From the NCBI RefSeq assembly GCF_022899935.1, contig NZ_JALJCJ010000004.1, forward strand, positions 310,001-374,000: DNA of 64,000 nt, written 5' to 3'. Numbering within the stretch: the stretch's first letter is position 1; every line of letters begins with the position of its first letter. Source of the DNA: Shinella curvata. Lineage in GTDB: Bacteria; Pseudomonadota; Alphaproteobacteria; Rhizobiales; Rhizobiaceae. The translations under genes and the position numbers were made by a program. Below, piece by piece: positions 1 to 8,399 of the stretch. Under the pieces are notes generated by a model. That model made no database searches. It had not been told where the DNA came from and saw only the letters and a program-made list of their open reading frames with translations.

Positions 1-194
1 TTGGTTTCGTGCTCGGCCCGCTTTTGGAGGAGAACCTGCGACGTGCGATGATCCTGTCGCGCGGGGACCCGACGACGTTTGTCACGCGTCCGATCAGTGC
101 GATCCTGCTGGCCATCGCGCTCGCCGTTCTCGTCGTCGTCTTTTTGCCCTCGGTCAAAAAGAAACGCGAGGAGGTGTTCCAGGAGGAGGACTGA
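1..194 (+). CDS. Tripartite tricarboxylate transporter permease, TctA family (3' end only)
   Basis: Open reading frame already running at the left edge (frame beginning at base 3) and ending in TGA at 192-194. The visible C-terminus has the conserved GFVLGPLLEENLRRA segment typical of TctA large permease subunits, then a final membrane helix (about 20 residues rich in Ile, Leu, Ala and Val) and a short charged tail. TctA is the large membrane subunit of secondary carboxylate importers that work with a periplasmic TctC receptor and small TctB subunit; those genes, if present, lie outside the window. Family assignment rests on this short segment only; substrate unknown. Confidence 0.75.
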   Translation, partial: GFVLGPLLEENLRRAMILSRGDPTTFVTRPISAILLAIALAVLVVVFLPSVKKKREEVFQEED

Positions 195-212
195 GGCGTT
201 TCCAGTGAGTGC

Positions 213-248
213 CGGAAGGGGCGGTCCAGCGGGCCGCCCCTTCCGTTT
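213..248 (+). terminator. Rho-independent terminator after the TctA-type gene
   Basis: Perfect 12-bp inverted repeat: CGGAAGGGGCGG (213-224) and CCGCCCCTTCCG (234-245) around a 9-base loop, followed by a short TTT. It lies 18 bases after the TGA, so it probably ends the transporter operon. The T tract is short. Confidence 0.65.
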
Positions 249-297
249 GTGCCGATATTGCAATGCAGTAGCGTTCGGGATAAAACTTGACAACTTT

Positions 298-1206
298 ATG
301 AAGGAATTCTTGGTCGGCGCTATGACGTTCCAGCCGCGCATGCAAAACAAGATCGAAGGATTTTCGGTGGTCGGCGGGCTCAACCGGCGGCACTGGAATG
401 GTATCGTGGCGGATGTGTGGGACGTGGAATGCGCGCCCCGCGCCGGCGGCTACTATGTCGGACGCGATCCACGGCTCTTCATTCTCCTCGACAAGCGGGG
501 GCCGGGCGCGTCCCGCACCCGCGTGGCGCCGGGCGGCGAGGAGACCGTCGGTGATTGGGCAAGCCGGCCGATTTCGTTCATCCCGGCGGACTTCGAGCTT
601 TGGGCCGACCTCCCCGACCATCGGTTCCTGCGTCACCTCGACCTGCATTTCGACGTGGAAACCATCAGCCGGCGGCTTGCCGAAGATCTTGATCCGGAGC
701 GTCTCGGGACGCCGCAACTCTTCTTTGCCGATACCAGGCTCCTGTCGCTCGCGCAGTTGATCGCGGCCGAATGCACCAATCCGCAGCCACTGCATGATCT
801 TTACGGCGACGGGCTCTCGCTGGCGCTGATCATCGATGTGATGAAACTCGCCAAGGCGCCGGGTCGTAAGCGCAGCAAACTTGCCGCCTGGCAACTGCGC
901 CGCGCGACGGACTTCATTGAAGAAAACTGCTTGCGCAGCATCAGGCTGGAAGAGGTTGCGGGTCTCATGGGCCTGTCGCAATCCCATTTCAGCCATGCCT
1001 TCAAGGCATCGACGGGCGTTGCCCCACATCAATGGCAGGTGAACGCGCGGCTTCGACATGCCAAGCAACTGATTCTCAAGGGCGAACAATCCCTGACGGA
1101 GATTGCGGCCGAAACCGGTTTTGCCGATCAGGCGCATTTCACCCGTGTCTTCCGCAAAAACTTCGGCACGACGCCGGCCCATTGGCAGAAAGCGAATCTG
1201 GCCTGA
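298..1206 (+). CDS. AraC-family transcriptional regulator
   Basis: About 302 residues. The C-terminal ~100 residues form the double helix-turn-helix of AraC/XylS proteins (RATDFIEENCLRSIRLEEVA..., then LTEIAAETGFADQAHFTRVF and FGTTPAHWQ). The N-terminal two thirds is a poorly conserved sensory domain. It sits directly upstream of, and in the same direction as, a TonB-dependent siderophore receptor, an arrangement usual for regulators that sense a ferric siderophore and activate its receptor (RhrA/PchR-like role, inferred). The start is uncertain: ATG 298, 322 and 340 are in frame and none has a clear Shine-Dalgarno. The reading frame stays open upstream to base 79, but that part overlaps the terminator and looks non-coding. 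Confidence 0.85.
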   Translation: MKEFLVGAMTFQPRMQNKIEGFSVVGGLNRRHWNGIVADVWDVECAPRAGGYYVGRDPRLFILLDKRGPGASRTRVAPGGEETVGDWASRPISFIPADFELWADLPDHRFLRHLDLHFDVETISRRLAEDLDPERLGTPQLFFADTRLLSLAQLIAAECTNPQPLHDLYGDGLSLALIIDVMKLAKAPGRKRSKLAAWQLRRATDFIEENCLRSIRLEEVAGLMGLSQSHFSHAFKASTGVAPHQWQVNARLRHAKQLILKGEQSLTEIAAETGFADQAHFTRVFRKNFGTTPAHWQKANLA

Positions 1207-1294
1207 TGAAGGCTGTGGGCGAATATTCGCATTGCGGAAAATTGCCCAAGAATGTTCTATTTTCGCGGAATGTGACAATCCCCTTTGTTAAAAT

Positions 1295-1309
1295 TGAGTT
1301 AATCACTCA
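1295..1309 (+). promoter_or_regulatory. Predicted RirA-type iron-responsive operator
   Basis: TGAGT-taatc-ACTCA, a perfect 5-bp dyad that also fits the rhizobial iron-responsive operator pattern TGA-N9-TCA exactly (TGA 1295-1297, TCA 1307-1309). It lies about 80 bases upstream of the siderophore receptor start in the 180-base gap after the AraC gene. Binding by RirA is inferred from the pattern and from the iron-related target. Confidence 0.55.
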
Positions 1310-1386
1310 TCTTATCGTAGCCTGCCCGGAGAGGGGCGGCGTGAGTGGGGTGTCATAGAATGCAGAAGATCGGGAAAGAGCAGCGG

Positions 1387-3546
1387 ATGAGACTGGCGCT
1401 TGCCTGCGGTACGGCGGCAATCGCGCTCCTGGCGCCAATGGGCGCGTTCGCGCAAGATAGTGGCGATGCAACGCGGCTGGAAGAAATTCGGGTCGAGCAG
1501 GGCGGCGAGACGGCCAAGACGGGCGTGGAGCCGGTAAAGGGCGTCGTGGCGAAATCCACGCGTTCCGGCAGCAAGAGCGCCACCGCACTCACCGAGATTC
1601 CGCAATCGGTCACGGTCGTGGGCCGCGAGCAGATGGAAATGCAGAGCCCGCAGAAGATCGATGAGGCGCTGCGCTACGCGCCGGGCGTCAATCCATCGAC
1701 ATACGGAACCGATTCCGACACCGACTGGGTCTTCATCCGTGGTTTCCAGGCCGACCAGAGCGGCGTCTTCCTCGACGGCCTGTCCTTTTACCAGACGGGC
1801 TTCGGCACCTTCCTGATGGATCCGTTCTTCCTCGAGCGCATTGAGGTGGTAAAGGGTCCGTCGTCGGCGCTCTATGGCGGCGGCAATCCGGGCGGCTTCC
1901 TCAACTATGTCAGCAAGCGCCCCGGTGAACGTCATCGCTATATCGAGACGGGCGTCAACAGCTTCGGCAACGGCTACCTTGCCGCCGATATCGGCGACGA
2001 ACTGCAGGACGGATTTTCCTATCGCCTGAACGGAAAGGTCTCGGGCGGTGGTTGGGAGACGGACCATTCCAAGGACCTGCGCGGTGCAATCGCCCCAAGC
2101 TTCAAGTGGCAGCCGGATGATGCGACCAGCTTTACGGTTCTCGGCTCTCTGTCGCGCACGGATCTCGTCCATACCAGCACCGGTTTCCTGCCCTATGAGG
2201 GAGCGGTCGTTCCCAATGCTGCCGGCTACAAAGTCCCGCGTGATTTCTTCTACGGCGACAAGGACGTGGAGCAGTACGACCGCACGCAGGCGATGATCGG
2301 CTACGAATTCTCGCACACGTTCGACAATGACTGGACCGTTCGCCAGAACCTTCGCTACGGCACGGTGTCGCTGCAGGAGGATGGTCTCTACAGCAACGGC
2401 GTCCTCACGGGCACGACCCTGCAACGGTATCGCTGGGCACACGACACCAACGTCAATACCTTCACCGTCGACAACCAGCTCGAAGGCACGTTTGAAACCG
2501 GTGCTCTCGAACATACCCTGCTGTTGGGCGCGGATTACCGCTGGTATCGTCATGGCGCATCGACCTTCTTCGATGCATCGGCAGACGCTGCATGGCCCGG
2601 TACGACGCCGTCTATCGATATCCTCAATCCGGTCTATGGCGGCGCCTTCGGGCCGCCGGCTTTGGGGCCGGAAAGCAAGACAACGCTCAGCCAGTTCGGC
2701 CTCTATGCGCAGGATCAGATCCGCCTTGGCGGCTGGCTGGCAACGCTGAACGGCCGCTACGATTTCGTCTCGCGCAAACTCGACACGGCTAACATCAAGC
2801 GTAGCGACGGGGAATTCTCAGGCAGGGCAGGCATAGCCTATGAGTTCGCCAATGGACTGACGCCCTATCTCAGCTATTCGACGTCCTTCAACCCATCGCC
2901 CAGCGACAACGGCGCGACCGTTCCCAGCCAGCGCGCGCTGATGGATTCCGAGACCGGCCAGCAGTGGGAGGCTGGCGTCAAATATGCGCCGACATGGTTC
3001 GATGGTCTCTTCACTGCCGCCGTCTTCGACCTGACCAAGCAGAATGTCGCTGTTGCCGCACCCGATCTTGCCAATCCGTGGCTGAAGGCGGCGCTGGGTG
3101 AGGTGAACATCAAGGGCATCGAATTCGGAGCACAGGCCAACCTCGACAACGGCTTTAAGATCATCGGCGGTCTGACCTATCTCGACGCCGAGGTGACGGA
3201 GGGCGGTCCGACGGCTGCAGCGGGAACGACGCCGGTCCAGATCCCGGACCTGACGGCTTCGCTGTGGCTGGACTACGCCGTGGAAGCCGGCTCTCTCGAG
3301 GGCCTGAGCGGAGGCGTCGGTGTGCGGTATCTCGGCGAAACCTTCGCTGACACCGCCAACAAGTTCGTGGTGCCTGATGCCACTGTGGTCGATGCGGCGA
3401 TCCGCTACAAAAAGGATAACTGGAGCGTTGCTCTCAACGTGTCCAACCTGTTCAACAAGGAATATGTCGCGAGCTGCCAGAGTGTCACGTCCTGCGGCTA
3501 CGGCGCGGGCCGTACCTTCATGCTGAAGGCCAGCACCTCCTGGTAA
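1387..3546 (+). CDS. TonB-dependent siderophore receptor
   Basis: Outer-membrane ferric-siderophore receptor of the FhuA/FoxA/FhuE type, about 719 residues. From ATG 1387 the protein begins with a classic signal peptide (MRLALACGTAAIALLAPMGAFA, cut before QDSGD). The plug domain carries EIPQSVTVVGREQME and the downstream VKGPSSALYGGGNPGG element typical of siderophore receptors; a long beta-barrel follows, ending in the aromatic residue Trp (..STSW) needed for barrel assembly. ATG 1387 is preceded by GGAAAGAG at 6-base spacing; ATG 1360 and GTG 1345 are in frame and would only lengthen the n-region. Regulation is probably dual: the AraC regulator upstream and the RirA-like operator at 1295-1309. 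The specific siderophore cannot be read from the sequence. Confidence 0.93.
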   Translation: MRLALACGTAAIALLAPMGAFAQDSGDATRLEEIRVEQGGETAKTGVEPVKGVVAKSTRSGSKSATALTEIPQSVTVVGREQMEMQSPQKIDEALRYAPGVNPSTYGTDSDTDWVFIRGFQADQSGVFLDGLSFYQTGFGTFLMDPFFLERIEVVKGPSSALYGGGNPGGFLNYVSKRPGERHRYIETGVNSFGNGYLAADIGDELQDGFSYRLNGKVSGGGWETDHSKDLRGAIAPSFKWQPDDATSFTVLGSLSRTDLVHTSTGFLPYEGAVVPNAAGYKVPRDFFYGDKDVEQYDRTQAMIGYEFSHTFDNDWTVRQNLRYGTVSLQEDGLYSNGVLTGTTLQRYRWAHDTNVNTFTVDNQLEGTFETGALEHTLLLGADYRWYRHGASTFFDASADAAWPGTTPSIDILNPVYGGAFGPPALGPESKTTLSQFGLYAQDQIRLGGWLATLNGRYDFVSRKLDTANIKRSDGEFSGRAGIAYEFANGLTPYLSYSTSFNPSPSDNGATVPSQRALMDSETGQQWEAGVKYAPTWFDGLFTAAVFDLTKQNVAVAAPDLANPWLKAALGEVNIKGIEFGAQANLDNGFKIIGGLTYLDAEVTEGGPTAAAGTTPVQIPDLTASLWLDYAVEAGSLEGLSGGVGVRYLGETFADTANKFVVPDATVVDAAIRYKKDNWSVALNVSNLFNKEYVASCQSVTSCGYGAGRTFMLKASTSW

Positions 3547-3570
3547 GCCGTTCCGGCATTCCCGAATCGA

Positions 3571-3600
3571 AAACCCGGCGAAGCGATTCGCCGGGTTTTT
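3571..3600 (+). terminator. Bidirectional terminator between receptor and DeoR genes
   Basis: Perfect 12-bp stem AAACCCGGCGAA (3571-3582) / TTCGCCGGGTTT (3587-3598) with loop GCGA, followed by TTTTT on the + strand and a run of T on the - strand. It sits between the convergent receptor and DeoR genes and can serve both. Confidence 0.9.
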
Positions 3601-3618
3601 CAGTTTACTGCAGGCAAC

Positions 3619-4380
3619 TTAGGTGGTGAGGGTGATGCTGACGCCGGCGGTCTTGAGGGCGGTCGCGACGTCGCGGGGCGGGGCCTTGTCTGTGAAGAGG
3701 TCGGTGAGGGCTGCAAAGTCGCAGACGCGCACCAGCCCCTGCCGGCCGAATTTGGTGTGGTCGGTGACGACGACGGCGCGGCGGCCCTGCGCTACCACGG
3801 CTCGGGCGAATTCCGCTTCTTCCAGATCGTAGTCCATCACGCCGATGGTGGCGTCGATCGCGCCGGTCGAGATCACCGCATGGCCGACGGTGAAGTGACT
3901 GATGAATTCGATTGCGGAAATGCCGAAGGCGGCGCCGTTGTCGCTGCGAAGTTCGCCGCCGGCCATGTAGACCCTGTTGTCGTTGACGGTCGAGAGCGTG
4001 CGGGCGATGTCGGAGGAATTGGTCACAACCGTCAGCCGCCGGTGGCCAAGCAGTTCACGGGCGAGATAACTCGTCGTCGTGCCCGTATCCAACATGATCG
4101 AATCACCGTCACGGATCGTCGCGGCGACCGCGATGGCGATCGCCTTCTTCGCATCGCTGTTTTCCCGCATACGCTTTTCGAACGGCGCTTCGCCAAGAAT
4201 CGACGGCAGTGCCACGGCGCCGTGCATCTTCACCACCGCGCCGTTCGTCGTCAGCGGCCGGATGTCCCGCCGCACGGTTTCCAGGGAAACGTCGAGCTTC
4301 TTGGCGAGATCGGCGATCGTCACCGTGCCGTCCTGCTGGAGGAGCCGAAGGATGTCGTTATGGCGCTTGGAATGATTCAT
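3619..4380 (-). CDS. DeoR/GlpR-family transcriptional regulator
   Basis: 253 residues. N-terminal DeoR winged helix-turn-helix (RHNDILRLLQQDGTVTIADLA, then VSLETVRRDI), followed by the DeoR C-terminal sensor domain with the phosphosugar-binding LDTGTTTSYLA and VVTNSSDIA elements. These regulators are usually repressors released by a phosphorylated metabolite. It is transcribed divergently from a kinase and FAD/GcvT gene pair, so it most likely controls that pair; a kinase product would be a natural inducer (inference). The 225-base gap between start codons holds A-rich tracts (4461-4472) and a TTGACA (4487-4492) that could be part of the divergent promoters. Confidence 0.88.
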   Translation of the reverse strand: MNHSKRHNDILRLLQQDGTVTIADLAKKLDVSLETVRRDIRPLTTNGAVVKMHGAVALPSILGEAPFEKRMRENSDAKKAIAIAVAATIRDGDSIMLDTGTTTSYLARELLGHRRLTVVTNSSDIARTLSTVNDNRVYMAGGELRSDNGAAFGISAIEFISHFTVGHAVISTGAIDATIGVMDYDLEEAEFARAVVAQGRRAVVVTDHTKFGRQGLVRVCDFAALTDLFTDKAPPRDVATALKTAGVSITLTT

Positions 4381-4486
4381 GTCGGTTGGTCCGCGGAGAC
4401 GTTGCCTTCTTCATAATCTTATCGACGCCATCTGGCAAGAAAGCCGCAAAACCGGTCACAAAAACAGAAAAAGCCACATTTGAGGA

Positions 4487-4492
4487 TTGACA
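4487..4492 (+). promoter_or_regulatory. Candidate -35 element for the kinase-oxidoreductase pair
   Basis: TTGACA in the 225-base divergent gap between the DeoR gene and the kinase. No convincing -10 element is visible at 16-18 bases, so this is only a candidate. The A-rich stretch just upstream (4461-4472) could be part of a DeoR operator. Confidence 0.25.
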
Positions 4493-4605
4493 CCTGCTTT
4501 CATCCTGCACGAGATTGACGACGCAGGGCGACCAACAAGACCACAGGGAACGGCGCTCCGGCAAGGCATGCGGCGCATCCGCAATGCCGCTTGGGGAGGG
4601 AGTTG

Positions 4606-5517
4606 ATGGACGGACACGTCGAACTCAGCCGCGCCGTTGAGGATCGCATTCGTGCGATGCCCTGCTGGCATGGCCGGATCGAGATCGCGCCGCTGAAAGG
4701 CGGGATCAGCAATGAAAGTTACGTCGTCGGCGATAGCGCCGGACGCCATGTCGTGCGCTTCGGCAAAGACTACCCTTTCCATCACGTCTTTCGAGACCGC
4801 GAGCTGATGACGGCGCGGGCCGCGCATGCGGCCGGCTTCGGGCCGGAGGTGCGCTATGCCGAGCCCGGCGTCATGGTGTCGGCCTATCTCGGGGCGAAAA
4901 CCTATAGGGCGGGTGACGTCGTCGTCGAGCGGCGGCGCGTTGCCGATCTGCTCTGCCGTTTCCACACGCGGATGCCGCAGGAAATCAGCGGCGCCGCCTT
5001 CCTCTTCTGGCCCTTCCATGTGGTGCGCGACTATGCCCGCACGCTGAAAGCCGGAAACAGCCGCATGGTGCCGCATCTGCCTGAGTACATCGCGTTGGCC
5101 GATGAGCTGGAAGCGGCGCAGGCGCCGCTCCCGATTGTCTTCGGTCACAACGATCTTTTGCCGGCTAATATTCTCGATGATGGCCAGAAGCTCTGGCTGA
5201 TCGATTTCGAATATGCCGGCTTCTCCACCGCCATGTTCGACCTGGCCGGCGCCACCTCCAATGCCGGGCTTTCGCCCGACGAGGCGGAGGATTTCCTCGA
5301 CGCCTATTTCGGCGGTGCACCGGACCCCGCGATCCATCGCTCGCATGCAGCCATGCAATGTGCCTCGCTGCTGCGCGAGGCGATGTGGAGCATGGTGTCT
5401 GAACTGCACCTCACCGCGCCCGGCGCCGATTACGTCAGCTACACCGCTTATAATCTCGACCGCCTGGAAAAGGCCCTCGACCACTACAGACGCTCATACG
5501 GGAAACCAAAGACATGA
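4606..5517 (+). CDS. Choline/ethanolamine-kinase-like phosphotransferase (APH fold)
   Basis: About 303 residues. Kinase of the aminoglycoside phosphotransferase/choline kinase superfamily: a lobe with LKGGISNESYVV (nucleotide-binding loop), catalytic loop FGHNDLLPANIL (HNDxxxxN, Brenner-type motif) and metal-binding WLIDFEYAG (DFE). The last two motifs match choline/ethanolamine kinases better than antibiotic kinases. ATG 4606 is preceded by GGGGAGGGAG at ideal spacing. The stop overlaps the next start (ATGA), so the two proteins are translationally coupled. With a dimethylglycine-dehydrogenase-like partner, an amino alcohol or N-methylated compound is a plausible substrate, but this is inference. 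Confidence 0.82.
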   Translation: MDGHVELSRAVEDRIRAMPCWHGRIEIAPLKGGISNESYVVGDSAGRHVVRFGKDYPFHHVFRDRELMTARAAHAAGFGPEVRYAEPGVMVSAYLGAKTYRAGDVVVERRRVADLLCRFHTRMPQEISGAAFLFWPFHVVRDYARTLKAGNSRMVPHLPEYIALADELEAAQAPLPIVFGHNDLLPANILDDGQKLWLIDFEYAGFSTAMFDLAGATSNAGLSPDEAEDFLDAYFGGAPDPAIHRSHAAMQCASLLREAMWSMVSELHLTAPGADYVSYTAYNLDRLEKALDHYRRSYGKPKT

Positions 5518-7955
5518 CCCTGCCATCCCATGCCGAGATCGTTGTCATCGGCGGCGGTATCATCGGCTGCTCGACGGCCTATCACCTGGCGCGCGACCAC
5601 AAGGCGAGTGTCGTCCTGCTCGAGCAGGGCACGCTGACTTCTGGTTCCACCTGGCATGCCGCCGGCCTTGTCGGCCAGCTGCGCTCCTCGGCCTCGATCA
5701 CCCGCGTGCTGAAATACTCCGTCGATCTCTACAAAGGGCTGGAGGCCGAGACCGGCCTTGCCACCGGTTGGAAGATGAGCGGCTGCCTCCGCCTTGCCAC
5801 CAACCAGGACCGCTGGACCGAATTCCGCCGCCTCGCGACGACCGCCAAGAGCTTCGGCATGGACATGCATCTGCTGACGCCGCAGGAGGTCAAGGCGATG
5901 TGGCCGCTGATGGAGGTCGGCGATCTCGTCGGTGCGAGCTGGCTGCCGACCGACGGGCAGGCAAGCCCCTCCGACATCACCCAGTCGCTGGCCAAGGGCG
6001 CGCGCATGCATGGCGCCAAGATCGTCGAGAACGTGCGTGTCACGGGCTTCGACATGGAGGAGGGGCGCATACGGCGCGTGCGCACGACGCTCGGCGATAT
6101 CGCCTGCGAGAAGGTCGTCAACTGCGCGGGCCAATGGGCGCGGCAGGTGGGGGCGATGGCCGGCATCAACGTGCCGCTGCAACCGGTCAAGCACCAGTAT
6201 ATCATCACGGAAAAGGTGCCGGGCCTCTCGACCGATGCGCCGACCATCCGTGACCCGGATCGCCGCACCTATTTCAAGGAGGAGGTCGGTGGCCTCGTCA
6301 TGGGGGGCTATGAGCCGAACCCGCAGCCCTGGACCACCGGCGACGTGCCGGACGAATGGGCCTTCCGCCTGTTCGACGACGATTTCGACCATTTCGAGCA
6401 GCATATGGAGCAGGCGATTGCCCGCGTGCCGGCGCTGGAGACGGTCGGCGTCAAGCAGATGATCAACGGTCCCGAGAGCTTTACACCCGACGGTAATTTC
6501 ATTCTCGGCGTTGCGCCGGAATGCAAAAACATGTTCGTCGGCGCAGGCTTCAATGCCTTTGGCATCGCCTCCGGGGGAGGGGCAGGGTGGGTGCTGGCGC
6601 AATGGGTCGTCGATGGCGAAGCGCCGCTCGATCTCTGGGTGGTCGATATCCGCCGCTTCGCCGGCATGCATCGCGATCGCCAATGGGTGCTCGACCGCAC
6701 GCTGGAAGCCTATGGCAAGCACTACACGATCGGCTTCCCGCACGAGGAATATGAGAGCGGCCGCCCGCGTGTCGTCTCGCCGCTCTATGAGCGCCTGAAG
6801 GCGCATGGCGCGGTGTTCGGCTCGAAGCTTGGCTGGGAGCGGCCGAACTGGTTCGCGCCCAAGGGCGTGGAACCGAAGGATATCTATTCCATGGGCCGAC
6901 AGAACTGGTTTGCCGCCGTCGGCGACGAGCACCGCCATGTGCGCGAGGCCGTCGGCATCTTCGACCAATCCTCCTTCGCCAAATACGAGATGACGGGGCC
7001 CGACGCGCTGAAGGCGCTCGACTGGATCTGCGCCAACGACGTCGGCAAGCCGGCCGGGCGGCTCACCTATACCCAGCTTCTCAACAGCCGCGGCGGCATC
7101 GAGGCGGACCTGACGGTGGCGCGCCTTGCGGAAGAGAAATTCTACATCGTCACGGGCACCGGCTTCCGCACGCACGATCTGGGCTGGATCGAGGACCATA
7201 TCCCCGAGGGCCTCGACGTGACCCTGCGCGATGTGACCGAGGATTTCGGCACGCTCTCGCTGATGGGGCCGAAGGCGCGTGACGTGCTCGCGGCCGTCAC
7301 CGATGCGGATGTCTCCAACGCCGCCTTCCCCTTCGGCCATGTGCGGGAAATCGCGATTGCCGGCCATACCGTCCGGGCGCTGCGCGTCACCTATGTCGGC
7401 GAGCTCGGCTGGGAGTTGCACGTGCCGATCGCCGCCATCGGAACCGTTTTCGACGCGCTGATGGCGGCGGGAGCGCCCTTCGATATCCGCCCTGTCGGCT
7501 ATCGCGCGCTGGAATCGCTGCGCCTCGAAAAGGGCTATCGCGCCTGGGGTTCGGATATCACGCCGAACGACACGCCCTTCGATGCCGGTCTCGGCTGGGC
7601 GGTGAAGCTGCGCAAGAACACCGACTTCCTCGGTCGCCGGGCGCTGGAAACCGCGCAGGGCGAACCGCGCAAGAAGGCCTTCGCCGGCTTCACGGTCGAT
7701 AATCCCGATATCGTGCTGGTCGGCCGCGAGACGATCCTGCGCAACGGCGAGCCTGTGGGCTACCTCACCAGCGGCGGTTTTGGCTACACACTCGGCAAGA
7801 ATGTCGGCTACGGCTATGTGCGCCGCACCGACGGTGTCGACGACGCGTTTCTGGGCGATGGCGACTATGAGCTTGTCGTCGCCATGGAGCGTACGCCGGC
7901 CAGAATTCACCTGGAGCCGCTCTATGACCCTGCTGCTGCGCGGGTGAAGGCGTAA
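5514..7955 (+). CDS. FAD-dependent oxidoreductase with GcvT domain (dimethylglycine/sarcosine dehydrogenase-like)
   Basis: 813 residues. The N-terminal half is a DAO-type flavoprotein: dinucleotide-binding IVVIGGGIIGCSTAYHL at residues 8-24, then GSTWHAAGLVG, where the His is the covalent-FAD site in dimethylglycine dehydrogenases. The C-terminal half is a folate-binding aminomethyltransferase (GcvT) module (DQSSFAKYEMTGPDA..., YVGELGWELHVP, LEKGYRAWGSDITP). The layout is that of dimethylglycine/sarcosine dehydrogenases, which demethylate N-methyl amino acids in the cytoplasm and pass the one-carbon unit to tetrahydrofolate. Coupling to a kinase gene is unusual for simple glycine-betaine catabolism, so the true substrate may be different. 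Followed by a strong terminator. Confidence 0.85.
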   Translation: MTLPSHAEIVVIGGGIIGCSTAYHLARDHKASVVLLEQGTLTSGSTWHAAGLVGQLRSSASITRVLKYSVDLYKGLEAETGLATGWKMSGCLRLATNQDRWTEFRRLATTAKSFGMDMHLLTPQEVKAMWPLMEVGDLVGASWLPTDGQASPSDITQSLAKGARMHGAKIVENVRVTGFDMEEGRIRRVRTTLGDIACEKVVNCAGQWARQVGAMAGINVPLQPVKHQYIITEKVPGLSTDAPTIRDPDRRTYFKEEVGGLVMGGYEPNPQPWTTGDVPDEWAFRLFDDDFDHFEQHMEQAIARVPALETVGVKQMINGPESFTPDGNFILGVAPECKNMFVGAGFNAFGIASGGGAGWVLAQWVVDGEAPLDLWVVDIRRFAGMHRDRQWVLDRTLEAYGKHYTIGFPHEEYESGRPRVVSPLYERLKAHGAVFGSKLGWERPNWFAPKGVEPKDIYSMGRQNWFAAVGDEHRHVREAVGIFDQSSFAKYEMTGPDALKALDWICANDVGKPAGRLTYTQLLNSRGGIEADLTVARLAEEKFYIVTGTGFRTHDLGWIEDHIPEGLDVTLRDVTEDFGTLSLMGPKARDVLAAVTDADVSNAAFPFGHVREIAIAGHTVRALRVTYVGELGWELHVPIAAIGTVFDALMAAGAPFDIRPVGYRALESLRLEKGYRAWGSDITPNDTPFDAGLGWAVKLRKNTDFLGRRALETAQGEPRKKAFAGFTVDNPDIVLVGRETILRNGEPVGYLTSGGFGYTLGKNVGYGYVRRTDGVDDAFLGDGDYELVVAMERTPARIHLEPLYDPAAARVKA

Positions 7956-7987
7956 TCGCGATCTGTTATCAGGGCACCGTCTTCATC

Positions 7988-8013
7988 ATCCCCGGCGAAA
8001 GTCGGGGATTTTT
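7988..8013 (+). terminator. Rho-independent terminator after the FAD/GcvT gene
   Basis: 9-bp stem with one wobble pair, ATCCCCGGC (7988-7996) / GTCGGGGAT (8001-8009), GAAA tetraloop and a T5 tail. It isolates the kinase-oxidoreductase pair from dmeR. Confidence 0.88.
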
Positions 8014-8056
8014 GCTTTGAAGCCGGTTTGCCTTGGGCGTCTTCCTTTATTCTGTC

Positions 8057-8086
8057 AAATATAGTATAGGGGGGTATATTATATTT
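8057..8086 (+). promoter_or_regulatory. DmeR/RcnR-type G-tract operator
   Basis: AAATATAGTATA (8057-8068), then six G (8069-8074), then TATATTATATTT (8075-8086). The two arms are inverted repeats with a single mismatch around the G-tract, the architecture of RcnR and DmeR operators. It ends 15 bases before the dmeR start codon, so it should overlap the promoter and let DmeR repress its own operon until Ni or Co binds. Confidence 0.8.
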
Positions 8087-8101
8087 CATTGAGAGGCGGC
8101 C

Positions 8102-8374
8102 GTGAGCCACACAATTCACCAGAAAGACAAGCTGATTGCCCGCGTACGGCGCCTCAGAGGGCAGCTGGAGGGCATTGAACGTGCGCTGGAGGGTGAGGCG
8201 GGGTGTGCGGAGATTTTGCGCCAGCTGGCTTCTGTGCGGGGCGCATTGGGCGGCCTTACCGCCGAGGTGATGGAAGATCACCTGCGGCACCACGTCATGG
8301 GAGCTGAAACCGAGGTGGATCGCCGCCAGGGCGGCGAGGAACTGATCGATGTCATCAGGACCTATCTGAAATAG
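8102..8374 (+). CDS. dmeR: Ni/Co-responsive repressor, RcnR/CsoR family (DmeR)
   Basis: 90 residues, all-helical CsoR/RcnR/FrmR fold. The residues used by RcnR to bind Ni/Co are all present at the same positions: His3, Cys35, His60 and His64. FrmR-type formaldehyde sensors lack this full set, so a metal sensor is favoured. GTG start at 8102, preceded by GAGAGG. The gene is 25 bases upstream of a His-rich cation exporter, exactly the dmeRF arrangement described in Rhizobium leguminosarum, and a G-tract operator precedes it. Confidence 0.88.
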   Translation: MSHTIHQKDKLIARVRRLRGQLEGIERALEGEAGCAEILRQLASVRGALGGLTAEVMEDHLRHHVMGAETEVDRRQGGEELIDVIRTYLK

Positions 8375-8399
8375 CGCGCGGGATGGAAGGACGAAACGC

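Noticed and set aside
154-1278. Long minus-strand open frame of 374 codons opposite the AraC gene
   Set aside because: Antisense to a gene with clear AraC HTH motifs; its translation is Arg/His-rich with no recognisable domain, a usual shadow in GC-rich DNA.
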